DNA from: Pseudomonadales bacterium
GTDB taxonomy: Bacteria; Pseudomonadota; Gammaproteobacteria; Pseudomonadales; Azotimanducaceae
DNA length: 60,832 nt
Assembly: GCA_016779325.1 (NCBI GenBank)
Contig: JADHNU010000010.1
Span: 1 to 60,832 of the forward strand
Reading direction: 5' to 3'
Positions 42,112-55,678 of this stretch are shown here, in pieces (the stretch's first letter is position 1; every line of letters starts with the position of its first letter). The notes below the pieces were generated by a model. It searched no databases. It saw nothing but the letters and a program-made list of their open reading frames with translations, and was not told where the DNA came from. Made by a program: the position numbers and the translations under genes.

Positions 42112-43693
42112 GGCGCAAGGGGCGGCGTGGCCGCCGGCGGACGCCGGTGGCCCGTGGCCTGCTCGTAGGCGTAGGCCAGCTTCAGGAGCACGTCGTCTTC
42201 CCAGCGCCGGCCCAACAGCTGCAGCCCCGCGGGTAGACGCCCATCGCGGGTGAAGCCCATGGGCACGGTAAGCGCCGGCATACCCGTGCCCGGGGCCAAG
42301 CGCTGGCTGTTATCGCCCCGATACTCCGCATCGGCGCCCAGGAGCGACGCCGGTACGGCGGTCCAGCTCGGATACAGCAGCACGTCCACCTCGGCCGCAT
42401 CGAGGGCATGGGTCACCGCGGTCAGGAAGGCCTGACGCTCAGGGTGATCGGCGAAGGCTGGACAGGGCGGATCCCAGGCCGCCGGCGGTGCCAGCGGCCC
42501 CTGGGTGAAGAACTTAAAGCGCTCCACATTGAAGGGGTGCACTTCGAAGGCCTCAAGGCGTGTGGCCACATCACGCCAGGGCACCCCACCCCGGGCCTCC
42601 ACATAGGCGGCCACGTCGGCCCGGAAACGATTGCAGAAACGCCCGCCTTTGAGGCGCTGCTCGAAATCAGGAATCACGAGGGGATCGACGATCTCGGCGC
42701 CGGCGGCGCGAAGATCCTCCAGGGCCGCGTCAAAAAGGGCCCGCACCTCGGGGTCCGTCTCTGGCGGCACGAAGGCGCGAAGCACGCCCAGGCGGGCCCC
42801 GCGGAGGGCGCCGGCATCCAAGCCCGCGGTGTAATCCGGCGCGCGCCGCGCGTCGGCCTCCGCCGTGGTGTCATCCAGGGGATCGGTGCCCGCCAGCACG
42901 TTCATGATCGCCGCCGCGTCGGCCACGCTGCGTACCATGGGCCCGGCCATGTCCCGGTCCAGCAGCAAAGGCACGATGCCCGCGCGGGAGACGAGGCCAA
43001 AGGTGGGGCGCAGACCCACGAGCGCCAGATGGGCCGAGGGCCCGCGAATAGAGTTGCCCGTGTCCGTGCCCAGGCCGGCCAGGGCGAAGCTCGCCGCCAC
43101 GGCGGACGCCGTGCCCCCGGAAGACCCGGCGGGGGTATGGCGGCGATCATAGGCATTGGCCGTGCGGCCATAGCTCGAAGACAGGCTTTCCTTCGCGCTA
43201 AAGGCCCACTCGGCCATGTTGGTTTTGAACAGCACCAGCGCCCCCGCCGCCCGAAGGCGCGCAACGATCGTGGCATCCCGCGTAGGGGGCGGCACGGCCA
43301 GCAGCGCTGCCGAGCCGGCCGTGGTGGGCAGCCCCGTCGTGTCCATGTTGTCCTTCACGGCAAGCGGTACGCAGTGCAAGGGCCCCAGGGGCGCCCCCGC
43401 CGCTTGCTGCGCATCGAGGGCCCGGGCCTCGGCCAGCACAGCCGGATTGGGGGCGGATACGGCGCGCAGCCCTAGGGGCAGATCAAAGGCCTCGACCCGC
43501 TCAAGGTAATGCTGCACGAGGGCTTCGCAGCTGAGCGTTCCCGCCTTGAGCGCCCCCTGCACGGCAGCGATGGTGCCCTCATAGGCAACGGCGGCCACCG
43601 GCGGCGCAGCGCCTTGGGCCAAGGTCCCTAGGCTGGCCGTCCCACTCAACAGGAGCCCGGCAAGGGGGCGCCCCCAAAACCGGCTCTGGGCCC

Positions 43694-43709
<16 letters not shown>
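42108..43709 (-). CDS. Exported amidase (amidase signature family)
   Basis: A 533-residue amidase-signature hydrolase. The Ser-cisSer-Lys triad is visible: Lys119 (LAVKDNMD), the serine pair 196-197 (AGSSGGTA), and nucleophile Ser220 (GTDTGNSIRGPS). The first 33 residues form a probable signal peptide (basic start, hydrophobic core, LAQGA), so it acts in the periplasm. The gene starts with two consecutive GTG codons; GGAGAG lies six bases before the first. It overlaps the end of the transglycosylase gene by 16 bases. Amide or peptide amide substrates are likely but not defined. Confidence 0.9.
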
Positions 43710-47282
<3,573 letters not shown>

Positions 47283-47300
47283 GCGCCAGACTCCCTCGTC

Positions 47301-50300
47301 CTAGCCGGCCAAAGCGGCCGCTTCTTCGACGTTCACGGATACCAGGCGCGATACGCCCGGCTCCTGCATGGTCACCCCCATCAGATGCTCGCCCATTTCC
47401 ATGGAGATCTTATTGTGGGTGATATAGATAAATTGCACTTCCTTGGACATTTCCGTTACCAGGCGGCAAAAGCGGCCGACGTTCGCATCGTCGAGCGGCG
47501 CGTCCACCTCATCGAGCATGCAGAAGGGCGCCGGATTCAGACGGAAAATGGAAAAGACCAGAGCGATGGCCGTGAGCGCTTTCTCGCCCCCGGACAGCAA
47601 ATGGATGGAGGCATTTTTCTTCCCCGGGGGCCGGGCCATGATGGCCACGCCCGTGTCGAGCAAATCGTCGCCCGTGAGCTCGAGGTAGGCATGGCCACCG
47701 CCAAAGACCTTCGGGAACAGGCTTTGTAGCCCACTGTTTACCTGATCAAAGGTTTCCTTAAAGCGGGCGCGCGTTTCCCGGTCGATTTTACGAATGGCTT
47801 CCTCGAGGGTCGTCAGCGCCTCCACCAGATCGGCGTTCTGGGCATCGAGATAGTGCTTCCGTTCCTGCTCCTGCTCGTATTCTTCAATGGCCGCCAGGTT
47901 GATCGGTCCAAGCCGCTCAATGCGTCGGTTCAGCGCTTCGAGGCGCTCGGCCCAGGCATCCACGTCGGCCTCGGGAGCAAGCGCTTCCAGGAGCGCCTGG
48001 GGACGCTGCTCGAAGGGCTCGAGCTGCTCTTCCACGGCCGTGCGCTTGAGCACCAGGGCCTGGTGCGCCATGCGCGCCGCCTCGAGGGCTTCGCCCAAGG
48101 CCTGTACCCGCTCGTCGGCCTGGCTCCGGGCCTGCTCGAGTTCCCGAAGCTGCGCATCCAGCTGGGAAAGGCGGCCGCGCGCGCTCTCGAGCTGCTTCTC
48201 CACCTCTGCCCGGGCCACAAGCTGGCCTTCCAGTTCCGCCTTTAACCCTGCGAGGGGCGCGTGGACTTCCTTCAAGACATCATCTAAGCCGCCAAGCTGC
48301 GTCGTGAGCGCCGCAAGCTGCTGCTGCAGGCGCGCTTGCGCCTTCCGCGTAGCCTCAAGCTGGGTACCTAAATTCTGGGCTTTTAGGCTCGACTCATAGG
48401 CCGCTTCGCGCAGCCGCTGGGCCTCGGCCCGGGCGCTGGAGACGGCGCTGCGCAAGCCCTCACGCTCACCGAGGCGGCCTTCCCGTTCCCCGTCGAAGCG
48501 GGCTTTCTCTGCTGCCGCCTGGGCCCGCGCTGCCTGGGCGGCGGCGAGGGCCTCTTGCTCCTGGCGCTGCTGCCCTTCGAGTTCGGCGCGCTCTTCCTTC
48601 AGGCGCTGGGCTCGAGCCTCCGCCGCCTCGAGGCGCGCGGCTAAGGCGCTGCGCTCCGAGAGCTTTCGGCTCTGGAGCCGGGCCCGCTCATCCAAGCTGT
48701 CCTGAATGCCCGTCCGCTCCGCTTCGAGGCTGGCCAGCTGGGCCCGATGGCCGCCGACGCGATCTTCCCCCGCCTCCTGGGCTGCGCGGTTCGCTGCAAG
48801 ATCCTGGGCCAGGGCGTCCAGAGCCTGGCCCCGGCGGAGCACGCCCGCTTCCGCGTGGTCGCCTCGGGCGACGCGAAGCCAGCTCGGCCCGATGAGCACC
48901 CCGTCCCGGGTCACAATCCGTTCCTCCGCCCCCAGGCGGCTGCGAAGGGCCAGCCCCTCCTGCAGGGTCTCCACGGCCCAAACGCCGCCCAGGAGCGCGC
49001 TTAAGTCGTCCTCGCTTTGCACGTAGCTGGCCAGGGGGGTGCGTCCGAGCGCATCCTCCGCCGACCTTCGCACCGCGCCCTGCTGGCTCTCAAACAGCGT
49101 AAGCTCGGCGTTATCGAGGGCCATGGCCGCTTCCCCGGGGCCGTCGAGGTGCTCCACCACCACGGCCTGAAGGGCGCCCCCGAGCACCTGCTCGACAGCC
49201 GTTTCCCAGCCCGCTTGCACGGTGACCCGCTCCCCGAGGCGGGGGCGCCGACTCAGGCCCCGCTCCGAAAGCCAGCTCGCCGCGGCTTCGTCCGTCCGAC
49301 CCAGAGCCGATTCCTGCAGCGCTTCCTGGGATGCGCGCCGACCCGCCAGCTGCTGCCCATCGCGCCGCAACTCCGCAAGCGCCCGTTCCGCCTCCTGCAG
49401 GGCACTGCGCTCCGCGGAAATGCGCGCCCCCATGCCCTGGCGCCGAGCCTCGTCTTCCGCGAGCTGGGTTGCCAGGGTGGCCAAGGCGTCGTCGAGCGCT
49501 GCTAAATCTTCCGAGCTGCCTTCCACCGCCGGCACGGTTCCTTCGAGCTTAGCCAGGCGCTCCTGAAGGCGCGCCAGGGTCCGCTCCAGCTGCGTGGCCC
49601 GGGCTGCTTCCACGTCCACCCGGCGCGCGGGCCCCGCAGCTTCCTGATTGAAGCGCTCCCAGCCCTTTTCCCACTGGGCTAGGGCCTGCTCGGCGTCCGC
49701 AAGACGGCCATCGGCCTCCCGCTGCGCCGCCTGCGCCGCCACCTGGGCCGGCCCCAGCTCCGCCAGGGTGGTTTCGAGCTCTTCTATCCGTCGGCTATCG
49801 GCTTCGAGGTTGCGCTCGGCCTCTTCCTTCCGCGCCGCCGCCTGGGCCCGATCAGTCATGAGCTGCCGGCCCCGCTGCTCCCCGGAACGCAGCGTTTCTT
49901 CAAGGCGGGCGATTTCCGCCCCCAAGCTATAGAAGCGCTGCTGAATGCCGTCCACCTCCTGGCCGAGTTCCTCTCGACCCACCCGCGCCTGTTCAAGCTG
50001 CCGCAGGGTGGCCGTGCGCGCGGTGACGGCGTTCTCGCGGTTCAGTTCAGCTCGCGTAACGCCTTCCTCAGCCCTTTCAAGCTCCGAGGAAAGGCCCTGC
50101 CAGCGCAGCGCAAGGAGTTCCGCCTCCAGCTGGCGGGCTTCGCCCTTCAAGGTTTTAAAGGTTTCCGCGGCGCGGGCTTGGCGCTGGAGCCGGCCCAGCT
50201 GGCGATCGAGCTCCTCCCGGAGATCGTTCAGCCGATCGAGGTTTTCCCTCGTGTGCTTGATGCGGTTTTCCGTTTCCCGCCGCCGTTCCTTGTAGCGAGA

Positions 50301-50810
50301 GATGCCTGCGGCCTCTTCCAGGTGCTGGCGGAGCTCCTCGGGCTTGGCCTCGATGAGGTTCGAGATCATGCCCTGTTCGATGATGGAGTAGCTTCGGGGC
50401 CCAAGCCCCGTGCCGAGGAACACATCCTGGATGTCTTTCCGCCGGCACCGGGTGTCGTTCAGAAAGTAGGTGGATTGGCCGTCCCGGGTAACCAAGCGGC
50501 GAATGGCGATTTCCGCAAAGCCCGCATACTGGCCGACGATGCGCTGGTCGCTGTTGTCGAAAACGAGCTCGATGCTGGCCTGGGCCGTGGGCTTGCGCGT
50601 GTTAGAGCCGTTAAAAATGACATCGGTGATGGATTCACCGCGAAGCTGCTTGGCGCTGCTTTCCCCCATCACCCAGCGGACCGCATCGATGACATTCGAC
50701 TTGCCACACCCGTTGGGCCCGACGATCGCCGTGAGGTTCACGGGCAGGTGCACCGTGGTGGGGTCGACGAAGGACTTAAAGCCCGCCAGCTTGATGGATT
50801 TTAAACGCAT
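47301..50810 (-). CDS. smc: Chromosome segregation protein SMC
   Basis: The ATPase of the SMC condensin complex. The 1169-residue protein has Walker A GPNGCGKSN (31-39), two long coiled coils (about 170-500 and 680-1000) around a hinge at about 510-640, and the C-terminal LSGGEKALTAIAL signature followed by Walker B (FCMLDEVDAPLDD). The normal E. coli MukB system is absent here, as in Pseudomonas. On the minus strand TACACT (50894-50899) is a possible -10, giving a leader of about 77 bases. zipA and ligA follow in the same direction. Confidence 0.97.
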   Translation of the reverse strand: MRLKSIKLAGFKSFVDPTTVHLPVNLTAIVGPNGCGKSNVIDAVRWVMGESSAKQLRGESITDVIFNGSNTRKPTAQASIELVFDNSDQRIVGQYAGFAEIAIRRLVTRDGQSTYFLNDTRCRRKDIQDVFLGTGLGPRSYSIIEQGMISNLIEAKPEELRQHLEEAAGISRYKERRRETENRIKHTRENLDRLNDLREELDRQLGRLQRQARAAETFKTLKGEARQLEAELLALRWQGLSSELERAEEGVTRAELNRENAVTARTATLRQLEQARVGREELGQEVDGIQQRFYSLGAEIARLEETLRSGEQRGRQLMTDRAQAAARKEEAERNLEADSRRIEELETTLAELGPAQVAAQAAQREADGRLADAEQALAQWEKGWERFNQEAAGPARRVDVEAARATQLERTLARLQERLAKLEGTVPAVEGSSEDLAALDDALATLATQLAEDEARRQGMGARISAERSALQEAERALAELRRDGQQLAGRRASQEALQESALGRTDEAAASWLSERGLSRRPRLGERVTVQAGWETAVEQVLGGALQAVVVEHLDGPGEAAMALDNAELTLFESQQGAVRRSAEDALGRTPLASYVQSEDDLSALLGGVWAVETLQEGLALRSRLGAEERIVTRDGVLIGPSWLRVARGDHAEAGVLRRGQALDALAQDLAANRAAQEAGEDRVGGHRAQLASLEAERTGIQDSLDERARLQSRKLSERSALAARLEAAEARAQRLKEERAELEGQQRQEQEALAAAQAARAQAAAEKARFDGEREGRLGEREGLRSAVSSARAEAQRLREAAYESSLKAQNLGTQLEATRKAQARLQQQLAALTTQLGGLDDVLKEVHAPLAGLKAELEGQLVARAEVEKQLESARGRLSQLDAQLRELEQARSQADERVQALGEALEAARMAHQALVLKRTAVEEQLEPFEQRPQALLEALAPEADVDAWAERLEALNRRIERLGPINLAAIEEYEQEQERKHYLDAQNADLVEALTTLEEAIRKIDRETRARFKETFDQVNSGLQSLFPKVFGGGHAYLELTGDDLLDTGVAIMARPPGKKNASIHLLSGGEKALTAIALVFSIFRLNPAPFCMLDEVDAPLDDANVGRFCRLVTEMSKEVQFIYITHNKISMEMGEHLMGVTMQEPGVSRLVSVNVEEAAALAG

Positions 50811-50941
50811 GGTTCCCCGAGCCCCTGGAGGCGCGACGCCGGCTTTTCGTTATCCTCAGAAGCAAGGCAACGGGCCCGCCAGCCTTTTTTCTTAGTGTAG
50901 CCGAAGCGCCCTAACCCCTGCATCTAGGGGTTGGCTTGCGA
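50811..50941 (-). promoter_or_regulatory. ccmI-smc spacer with hairpin and smc promoter candidate
   Basis: A 131-base spacer between ccmI and smc. AACCCCT (50913-50919) and AGGGGTT (50926-50932) form a seven-base inverted repeat ten bases after the ccmI stop, without a T run, so any termination would be weak. TACACT on the minus strand (50894-50899) may be the smc -10; no -35 is evident. Confidence 0.4.
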
Positions 50942-52630
50942 TCACTCCACAAGCTGATCGATCAGGAGGCCTTGAGCCAGGGAAAAGGCATCGGGCTCGG
51001 TGGTGCTCAGGGGCCCCAAGCGTCCTTCAAGATCGCCGGGCTGGGCCCGAACCCCACCGCTCGCCGTCACCCGCGCAATAATTTCCACGGCGGGAACGGA
51101 CCCCAGGCCCTGGCCGGGAATCATGGCCGCGCCTTCATCCAAGACCACGGCTCGGGGCAATTCGCTGGCGGGGAAGCGCTGCACGGCCAGAGGCATGGGC
51201 GTACCCGGCGCGCGGGCGAAAACGAACACGGTGGCCCCGGGGGGTGCCGTCAGCCCCGGTGCAAGGGCTACTTCAAGGCGCAGGGCTTGCCCCGCCGAGT
51301 CCGAGGCCCCCTCCGGCGCGACCGGGGCACGGGGCGCGGCCCGGGGCGGCTCCGCCAGGGCAAGGGCCGGCGCGGGCGCCGAGGGGCCCAGGGCCAGGGA
51401 GACCAAAGCCCCTGCCGTTGGCACCGCTTCAAGAACCACCTCGCGCATGCCTTCCCCCCCGGCGGGGGATCCGTCCATGGACAGGCGAGCAACCACTTCC
51501 ACCGTGTCGCGACCGACTAGGCTCATGGCCGGGCTCATGGCGTCCTCCGGGCCCAGACGCACGGCAAGGGAGGCCGTCGGATCATGCCGCTCCACGGCCA
51601 AGGGCATGCGCCCTCCGGGAGGGCGAGCGAGCACAAACAGCTGGGCCTGGGCGGGAAGCCCCTGGAGCCAGGCCTCATCCACGGTCACGCGGACGTCGAT
51701 GCCCGGGCCCGAGGGCGCCTGGGCGGTAAGCGCCGCAAGATCCACGCCCCCAAGCTCCGCCGCCCGGCGCTGGGCATCCTCGAGGAATTGGCGGCGCTGG
51801 GGGCTCGTAATTCCCGTGGCCAGCACCCGGCCGAAGGTTTCCGCCGCCTCGCCATAGCGCCCCTGGGAAAAGGCCTCCATGGCCAGCAGCTCAAGCATGA
51901 CGGGCTGATCGGGCACGGTGGCCAATACGCGATCGATCAGGGCCCGGGCCCGCGCATCGAGGCGTCGATCGTTCGCCAGATAAAGGGCCTGGGCTTGGTA
52001 CACCAGGGCCACGAGGGCGCCACCGGTGAGCGCCTCCACTTCGGCGAAGGCCTCCGCGGCCTGGGCGAAGGCGCCCAGATCCATGGCGCGCTCGCCGAGG
52101 AGGAACCAGCCGTCGGGCTCCTGGCTCCCGAGGGTGCGCAGGCGCCCCTCGAGCCCCTCAAGGCGCAGCCGCAGGCCCGCCACCTCCGCGGCCGACGGCG
52201 ACGCCCCAAGCGCATTCTGAGCTTCGTCAAAGGCCTCCAAGTCGGCCTTAAAGGCAAGATCTTCCGCGGCGCCGAAGGAGGCGCCCCAGGGGCTGTAGAG
52301 CCCCAAGGCCACCGCCGGCAGGAGAAGCGCCGCAAACCAGAGCACGCGGCGCGCGGGCCGCGGCTGGCTGGCCGGCACCGGGGACGCGGACCCCACGTCG
52401 GCAAGCAGGGCTCGGTCAAGCTCGGCAAGCAGGGCCCGATGGCTGGCCGCGTCAATTCGGCCTGCCTCAAGATCCTCCGCCAGTTCCGCCCGCCGTTCGT
52501 CGAAGGTGGCCAGGTTGGAACTCAGCCGGAGCGCCTCGCCGTCGTCGGCGGCTCGCCGGCGCAGGGGATAGAGCACGAAGGCCATGGCCACGACGGCCAG
52601 GGCCAAAGCAGACAGCCAAAGGGAGGTCAT
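50942..52630 (-). CDS. ccmI: Cytochrome c maturation protein CcmI with duplicated C-terminal domain
   Basis: Chaperone that presents apocytochrome c to the CcmF/CcmH ligation complex. From ATG 52630 (overlapping the ccmH stop as ATGA) it is 562 residues: membrane segments at about 3-20 and 108-126, TPR-like helices at about 160-290, then periplasmic beta domains. The usual protein is near 400 residues with one C-terminal domain; here that domain occurs twice. Copy 1 (about 310-408) has LFVLARPPGGRMPLAVER and VEVVAR, and copy 2 (about 449-550) has VFVFARAPGTPMPLAVQR and VEIIAR, joined by an alanine/proline linker. It is the last gene of the ccm operon. Confidence 0.93.
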   Translation of the reverse strand: MTSLWLSALALAVVAMAFVLYPLRRRAADDGEALRLSSNLATFDERRAELAEDLEAGRIDAASHRALLAELDRALLADVGSASPVPASQPRPARRVLWFAALLLPAVALGLYSPWGASFGAAEDLAFKADLEAFDEAQNALGASPSAAEVAGLRLRLEGLEGRLRTLGSQEPDGWFLLGERAMDLGAFAQAAEAFAEVEALTGGALVALVYQAQALYLANDRRLDARARALIDRVLATVPDQPVMLELLAMEAFSQGRYGEAAETFGRVLATGITSPQRRQFLEDAQRRAAELGGVDLAALTAQAPSGPGIDVRVTVDEAWLQGLPAQAQLFVLARPPGGRMPLAVERHDPTASLAVRLGPEDAMSPAMSLVGRDTVEVVARLSMDGSPAGGEGMREVVLEAVPTAGALVSLALGPSAPAPALALAEPPRAAPRAPVAPEGASDSAGQALRLEVALAPGLTAPPGATVFVFARAPGTPMPLAVQRFPASELPRAVVLDEGAAMIPGQGLGSVPAVEIIARVTASGGVRAQPGDLEGRLGPLSTTEPDAFSLAQGLLIDQLVE

Positions 52631-53112
52631 TCCGCGCCCTGCCCCCCTCGGTTGGCAAGACGCGCCAGCGCCGCCTGCTCCGCATCGGTCAGGGGGGCGG
52701 GGCCAGCGTCCTGCCGTTGCCGTTGCACCATGCGCACGACGATCAGCAGCGCCAGCAGAAGGAGCACGGCGGGCCCGAACCAAAGGGCGTAGGTGGCGGG
52801 CATCACCCGAGGCCGATACAGAATGAAATCGCCGTAGCGCGCGAGCAGGTAATCCCGAATGGCCTGGTCCCCCTCCCCCGCTTGGACCATGGTGGCTACG
52901 GTGCGGCGCAGATCCGCCGAGATGGGGGAATCGGAGCCGGAAAGGTTAGTGTTCAAGCACTTCGGACAGCGGAGCTCGTCGATCAGCGCCTTATAGCGTG
53001 CTTCGTCCTCGGCGCTGGCGAATTCGTAGGTATCGATGGCGCCAAAGCCCAGCGGGGCCAGCGCCAGGGCCGCGAGGGTCAGGGCCGTGCGCAAAACGTG
53101 CCTTAGGCTCAT
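52627..53112 (-). CDS. ccmH: Cytochrome c maturation protein CcmH
   Basis: Thiol-disulfide protein that reduces the apocytochrome c CXXCH cysteines before haem attachment. The 161-residue protein has a signal segment (about 5-24), the LRCPKC motif with Cys49 and Cys52, and a C-terminal membrane helix (about 105-128). The ATG at 53112 overlaps the ccmG stop (ATGA), and its own stop overlaps ccmI. The open frame continues upstream to 53454 but crosses ccmG in another frame. Confidence 0.95.
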   Translation of the reverse strand: MSLRHVLRTALTLAALALAPLGFGAIDTYEFASAEDEARYKALIDELRCPKCLNTNLSGSDSPISADLRRTVATMVQAGEGDQAIRDYLLARYGDFILYRPRVMPATYALWFGPAVLLLLALLIVVRMVQRQRQDAGPAPLTDAEQAALARLANRGGQGAE

Positions 53113-53660
53113 GCCTTGGGGGTCTCCAGGGGTAGGCCGAGGCGCGTGAGGAGAGGCCTGATCTCCTCTTCCCAAACCCGTCGATCCACCGCGCCTACGC
53201 GCTTGTAGCGAATTACGCCCTCCGCATCGACCACGAAGGTTTCCGGCGCGCCGTACACCCCCAGCTCGATGCCCAGGCTCCCATCGTCGTCGACTAAGGA
53301 CAGGCGATAGGGATCGCCGTAGCGGGCAAGCCAGGCCCGCGCCGCGGGGCCGTTGTCTTTGTAGTTCACTCCCACGAGGGGCACGCCGTAGGTGGCGGCA
53401 ATGCGATTGAGCTCCGCATGCTCCGCTTTGCAGGTCGGGCACCAGGTGGCCCATACGTTGAGCAAAAAGGGTTCCCCAAGCAGCGCATCCCGAGTAACCG
53501 GCGCGCCATCGGCGAGGCGCGTTTTCTCAAAGGCCGGCAGGGGCTGGTTGAGGAGGGCCGAGGGGAGTTCGTGGGGATCGTTCAAGGCAAAGCCCCGCCA
53601 CAGCATGAAGGCCATGACGAGAAAAAGCCCCAGGGGCAGGAAAAGGCTGGTCCGGCTCAT
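53109..53660 (-). CDS. ccmG: Thiol:disulfide interchange protein CcmG (DsbE)
   Basis: A 183-residue membrane-anchored thioredoxin-fold protein that keeps apocytochrome c or CcmH reduced. The N-terminal anchor is at about 6-22, the active site is WCPTC (73-77), and the cis-proline region is GAPETFVVD. Both ends overlap the neighbours by ATGA (ccmF before, ccmH after). I choose ATG 53660 over the longer open frame because it overlaps ccmF by only four bases and fits the family length. Confidence 0.95.
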   Translation of the reverse strand: MSRTSLFLPLGLFLVMAFMLWRGFALNDPHELPSALLNQPLPAFEKTRLADGAPVTRDALLGEPFLLNVWATWCPTCKAEHAELNRIAATYGVPLVGVNYKDNGPAARAWLARYGDPYRLSLVDDDGSLGIELGVYGAPETFVVDAEGVIRYKRVGAVDRRVWEEEIRPLLTRLGLPLETPKA

Positions 53661-55642
53661 GCGGTGGCCGCCCCGGCCAGCGCAGCTTGGTCTCGCGCCT
53701 TCAGCCGGCGGTAGCGTCGATCCAAGGCGGCAAGGAGCCCCCCAAACATCATGAGCACGCCCCCAAACCAAACCCAGCGCACAAAGGGCTTGTCGTGAAC
53801 CCGCAGGGCCCAGGCCCCCTCCCCAAGCGGCTCCCCGAGGGCCACGTACAGATCTCGAAAGAAGCCCGGATCGATATCCGCTTCCGTCATAACCATTTGC
53901 CGCGCCAAATAGCGCCGCTTCTCGGGATGGAGCACGGCAATGGGCTGCCCCCCTTGGAACACCCGAACGGTGCCCCGGTCAGCGACGTAGTTCGGCCCCT
54001 CGTGGGGGGCGACGCCCTCGAACAGGTAGGTGCGCGGGCCCAGGGTGACCGCTTCCCCCGGCGTCAGGCGCACGTCCCGCTCCGTGGAGTAGGTGGTCGT
54101 GAGCGCAATTCCGAGGGCCGTGACGGCCACCCCGAGATGGGCCAGCACCATGCCGCCGTAGCCTGCCCCAAGATTCCCCAAACCCCGAAGCTTGGCCCCT
54201 AGGCCCCGCTTGTTCCGGACCCGTTCGACGGCATCCTGGAGCAAGGCCAGGGTGATCCAGGCGCTCAGAGCCACGCTGACCACGGGCCAGAGGTCGAGCG
54301 CGCCGGTGGTCAGCAGCGGCAGCACCACGCCCAGGGCCACGCTGGCCAGGGCCACTTTGCCAAGGCTCTTGACCAGCTGGGCGCCGCTCGTACGCTTCCA
54401 CCGGGCCAGGGGCGCCGGGGCCATCACCAGCAGCAGCAGCACCATAAGGGGCACAAATACCGCATTAAAATAAGGCGGGCCCACGGAGATCTTGCCACCG
54501 CCGGTCAGCGCCTCATACAGCAAGGGATAGAGCGTGCCCAGCAGCACGGCCGCCGTGGACACCACCAGCAGGATGTTGTTCGCCAGCAGCATCACTTCCC
54601 GGGAGAGCCCTTCGTAGCGGGCTTCTGCCCGCATTACCGGGGCCCGCAGGGCGTAGAGGGTGAGGGCGCCGCCTACCACCAGAAGCAGGAAGATGAGGAT
54701 GAACATGCCCCGCTCCGGATCCACGGCGAAGGCGTGAACAGACGTGAGCACCCCGGATCGCACGATAAAGGCCCCGAGCAAGGACAGGGAAAAGGCCGAA
54801 ATGGCCAGCAGCACGGTCCAGCTTTTGAACACCCCGCGCTTTTCCGTCACGGCCAGGGAGTGGATGAGCGCCGTGCCCACGAGCCAAGGCATGAAGGAGG
54901 CGTTCTCCACTGCATCCCAGAACCACCAGCCGCCCCAGCCGAGTTCGTAGTAGGCCCACCAGCTGCCCAGCGCAATGCCCACGGACAGGAACGCCCAGGC
55001 AAGGTTGGTCCAGGGCCGGGACCAGCGCGCCCAGGCGGCGTCGAGGCGCCCGGACAGCAGCGCTGCAATGGCAAAGGCAAAGGCCACGGAAAAGCCCACA
55101 TAACCCGTGTAGAGCATGGGCGGGTGAACGATGAGGCCGAAGTCCTGGAGCTGGGGGTTGAGATCCGCCCCCTCCGTGGCGGCCACGGGCAGCACGCGCT
55201 CGAAGGGGTTCGAGGTCATAAGCAAAAACAGGATAAAGCCCACGGTGAGCGCGCCCATGACCGAGAGCACCCGCGCCAGCATGGCCGTGGGCAAGGCCTG
55301 GGAGCGCAGCGCCACGGCCAGGGTCCAGCCGCCCATGATCAGCGTCCAGAGCAAAAAGGACCCCTCGTGCGCGCCCCAAACGGCGCTCACCTTGTAGTAC
55401 CAGGGCAGGAGCGCGTTGGAATTATTCGCCACGTAGGCCACGGAGAAATCGTTGGTGAGGAAGGCCTGGGTAAGGCACAAATAGGACAGCAGGAGAAATA
55501 CGAACAGCCCGGCGGCCAGGGATCCGGCGCTATGCTGAAGGGTGAGGTCCCGACGCACGACGCCGGCCATGGGGACGGTAGCCAGCAGCACTGCCAACAG
55601 CAGCGCAAGAATGAGCGCAAAGTGACCCAGCTCTGGAATCAT
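53657..55642 (-). CDS. ccmF: Haem lyase CcmF
   Basis: A 661-residue polytopic membrane protein (about 15 helices) that joins haem to apocytochrome c. The tryptophan-rich WWD region is WGGWWFWDAVENASFMPWL; most relatives read WDPVENASF here, so the usual proline is alanine. Histidines that hold haem are expected around VHPPMLYTGYVG and in the SLAVTE region. It lies 36 bases after ccmE and overlaps ccmG by four bases. Confidence 0.96.
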   Translation of the reverse strand: MIPELGHFALILALLLAVLLATVPMAGVVRRDLTLQHSAGSLAAGLFVFLLLSYLCLTQAFLTNDFSVAYVANNSNALLPWYYKVSAVWGAHEGSFLLWTLIMGGWTLAVALRSQALPTAMLARVLSVMGALTVGFILFLLMTSNPFERVLPVAATEGADLNPQLQDFGLIVHPPMLYTGYVGFSVAFAFAIAALLSGRLDAAWARWSRPWTNLAWAFLSVGIALGSWWAYYELGWGGWWFWDAVENASFMPWLVGTALIHSLAVTEKRGVFKSWTVLLAISAFSLSLLGAFIVRSGVLTSVHAFAVDPERGMFILIFLLLVVGGALTLYALRAPVMRAEARYEGLSREVMLLANNILLVVSTAAVLLGTLYPLLYEALTGGGKISVGPPYFNAVFVPLMVLLLLVMAPAPLARWKRTSGAQLVKSLGKVALASVALGVVLPLLTTGALDLWPVVSVALSAWITLALLQDAVERVRNKRGLGAKLRGLGNLGAGYGGMVLAHLGVAVTALGIALTTTYSTERDVRLTPGEAVTLGPRTYLFEGVAPHEGPNYVADRGTVRVFQGGQPIAVLHPEKRRYLARQMVMTEADIDPGFFRDLYVALGEPLGEGAWALRVHDKPFVRWVWFGGVLMMFGGLLAALDRRYRRLKARDQAALAGAATA

Positions 55643-55678
55643 GCCTTCCCCCTGTGACTGCGCCGGCGATTAGGCGCC

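Noticed and set aside
53113-53454. Longer CcmH reaching upstream to 53454
   Set aside because: The extension crosses ccmG in another frame; the start at 53112 is coupled by ATGA and followed by a proper signal segment.
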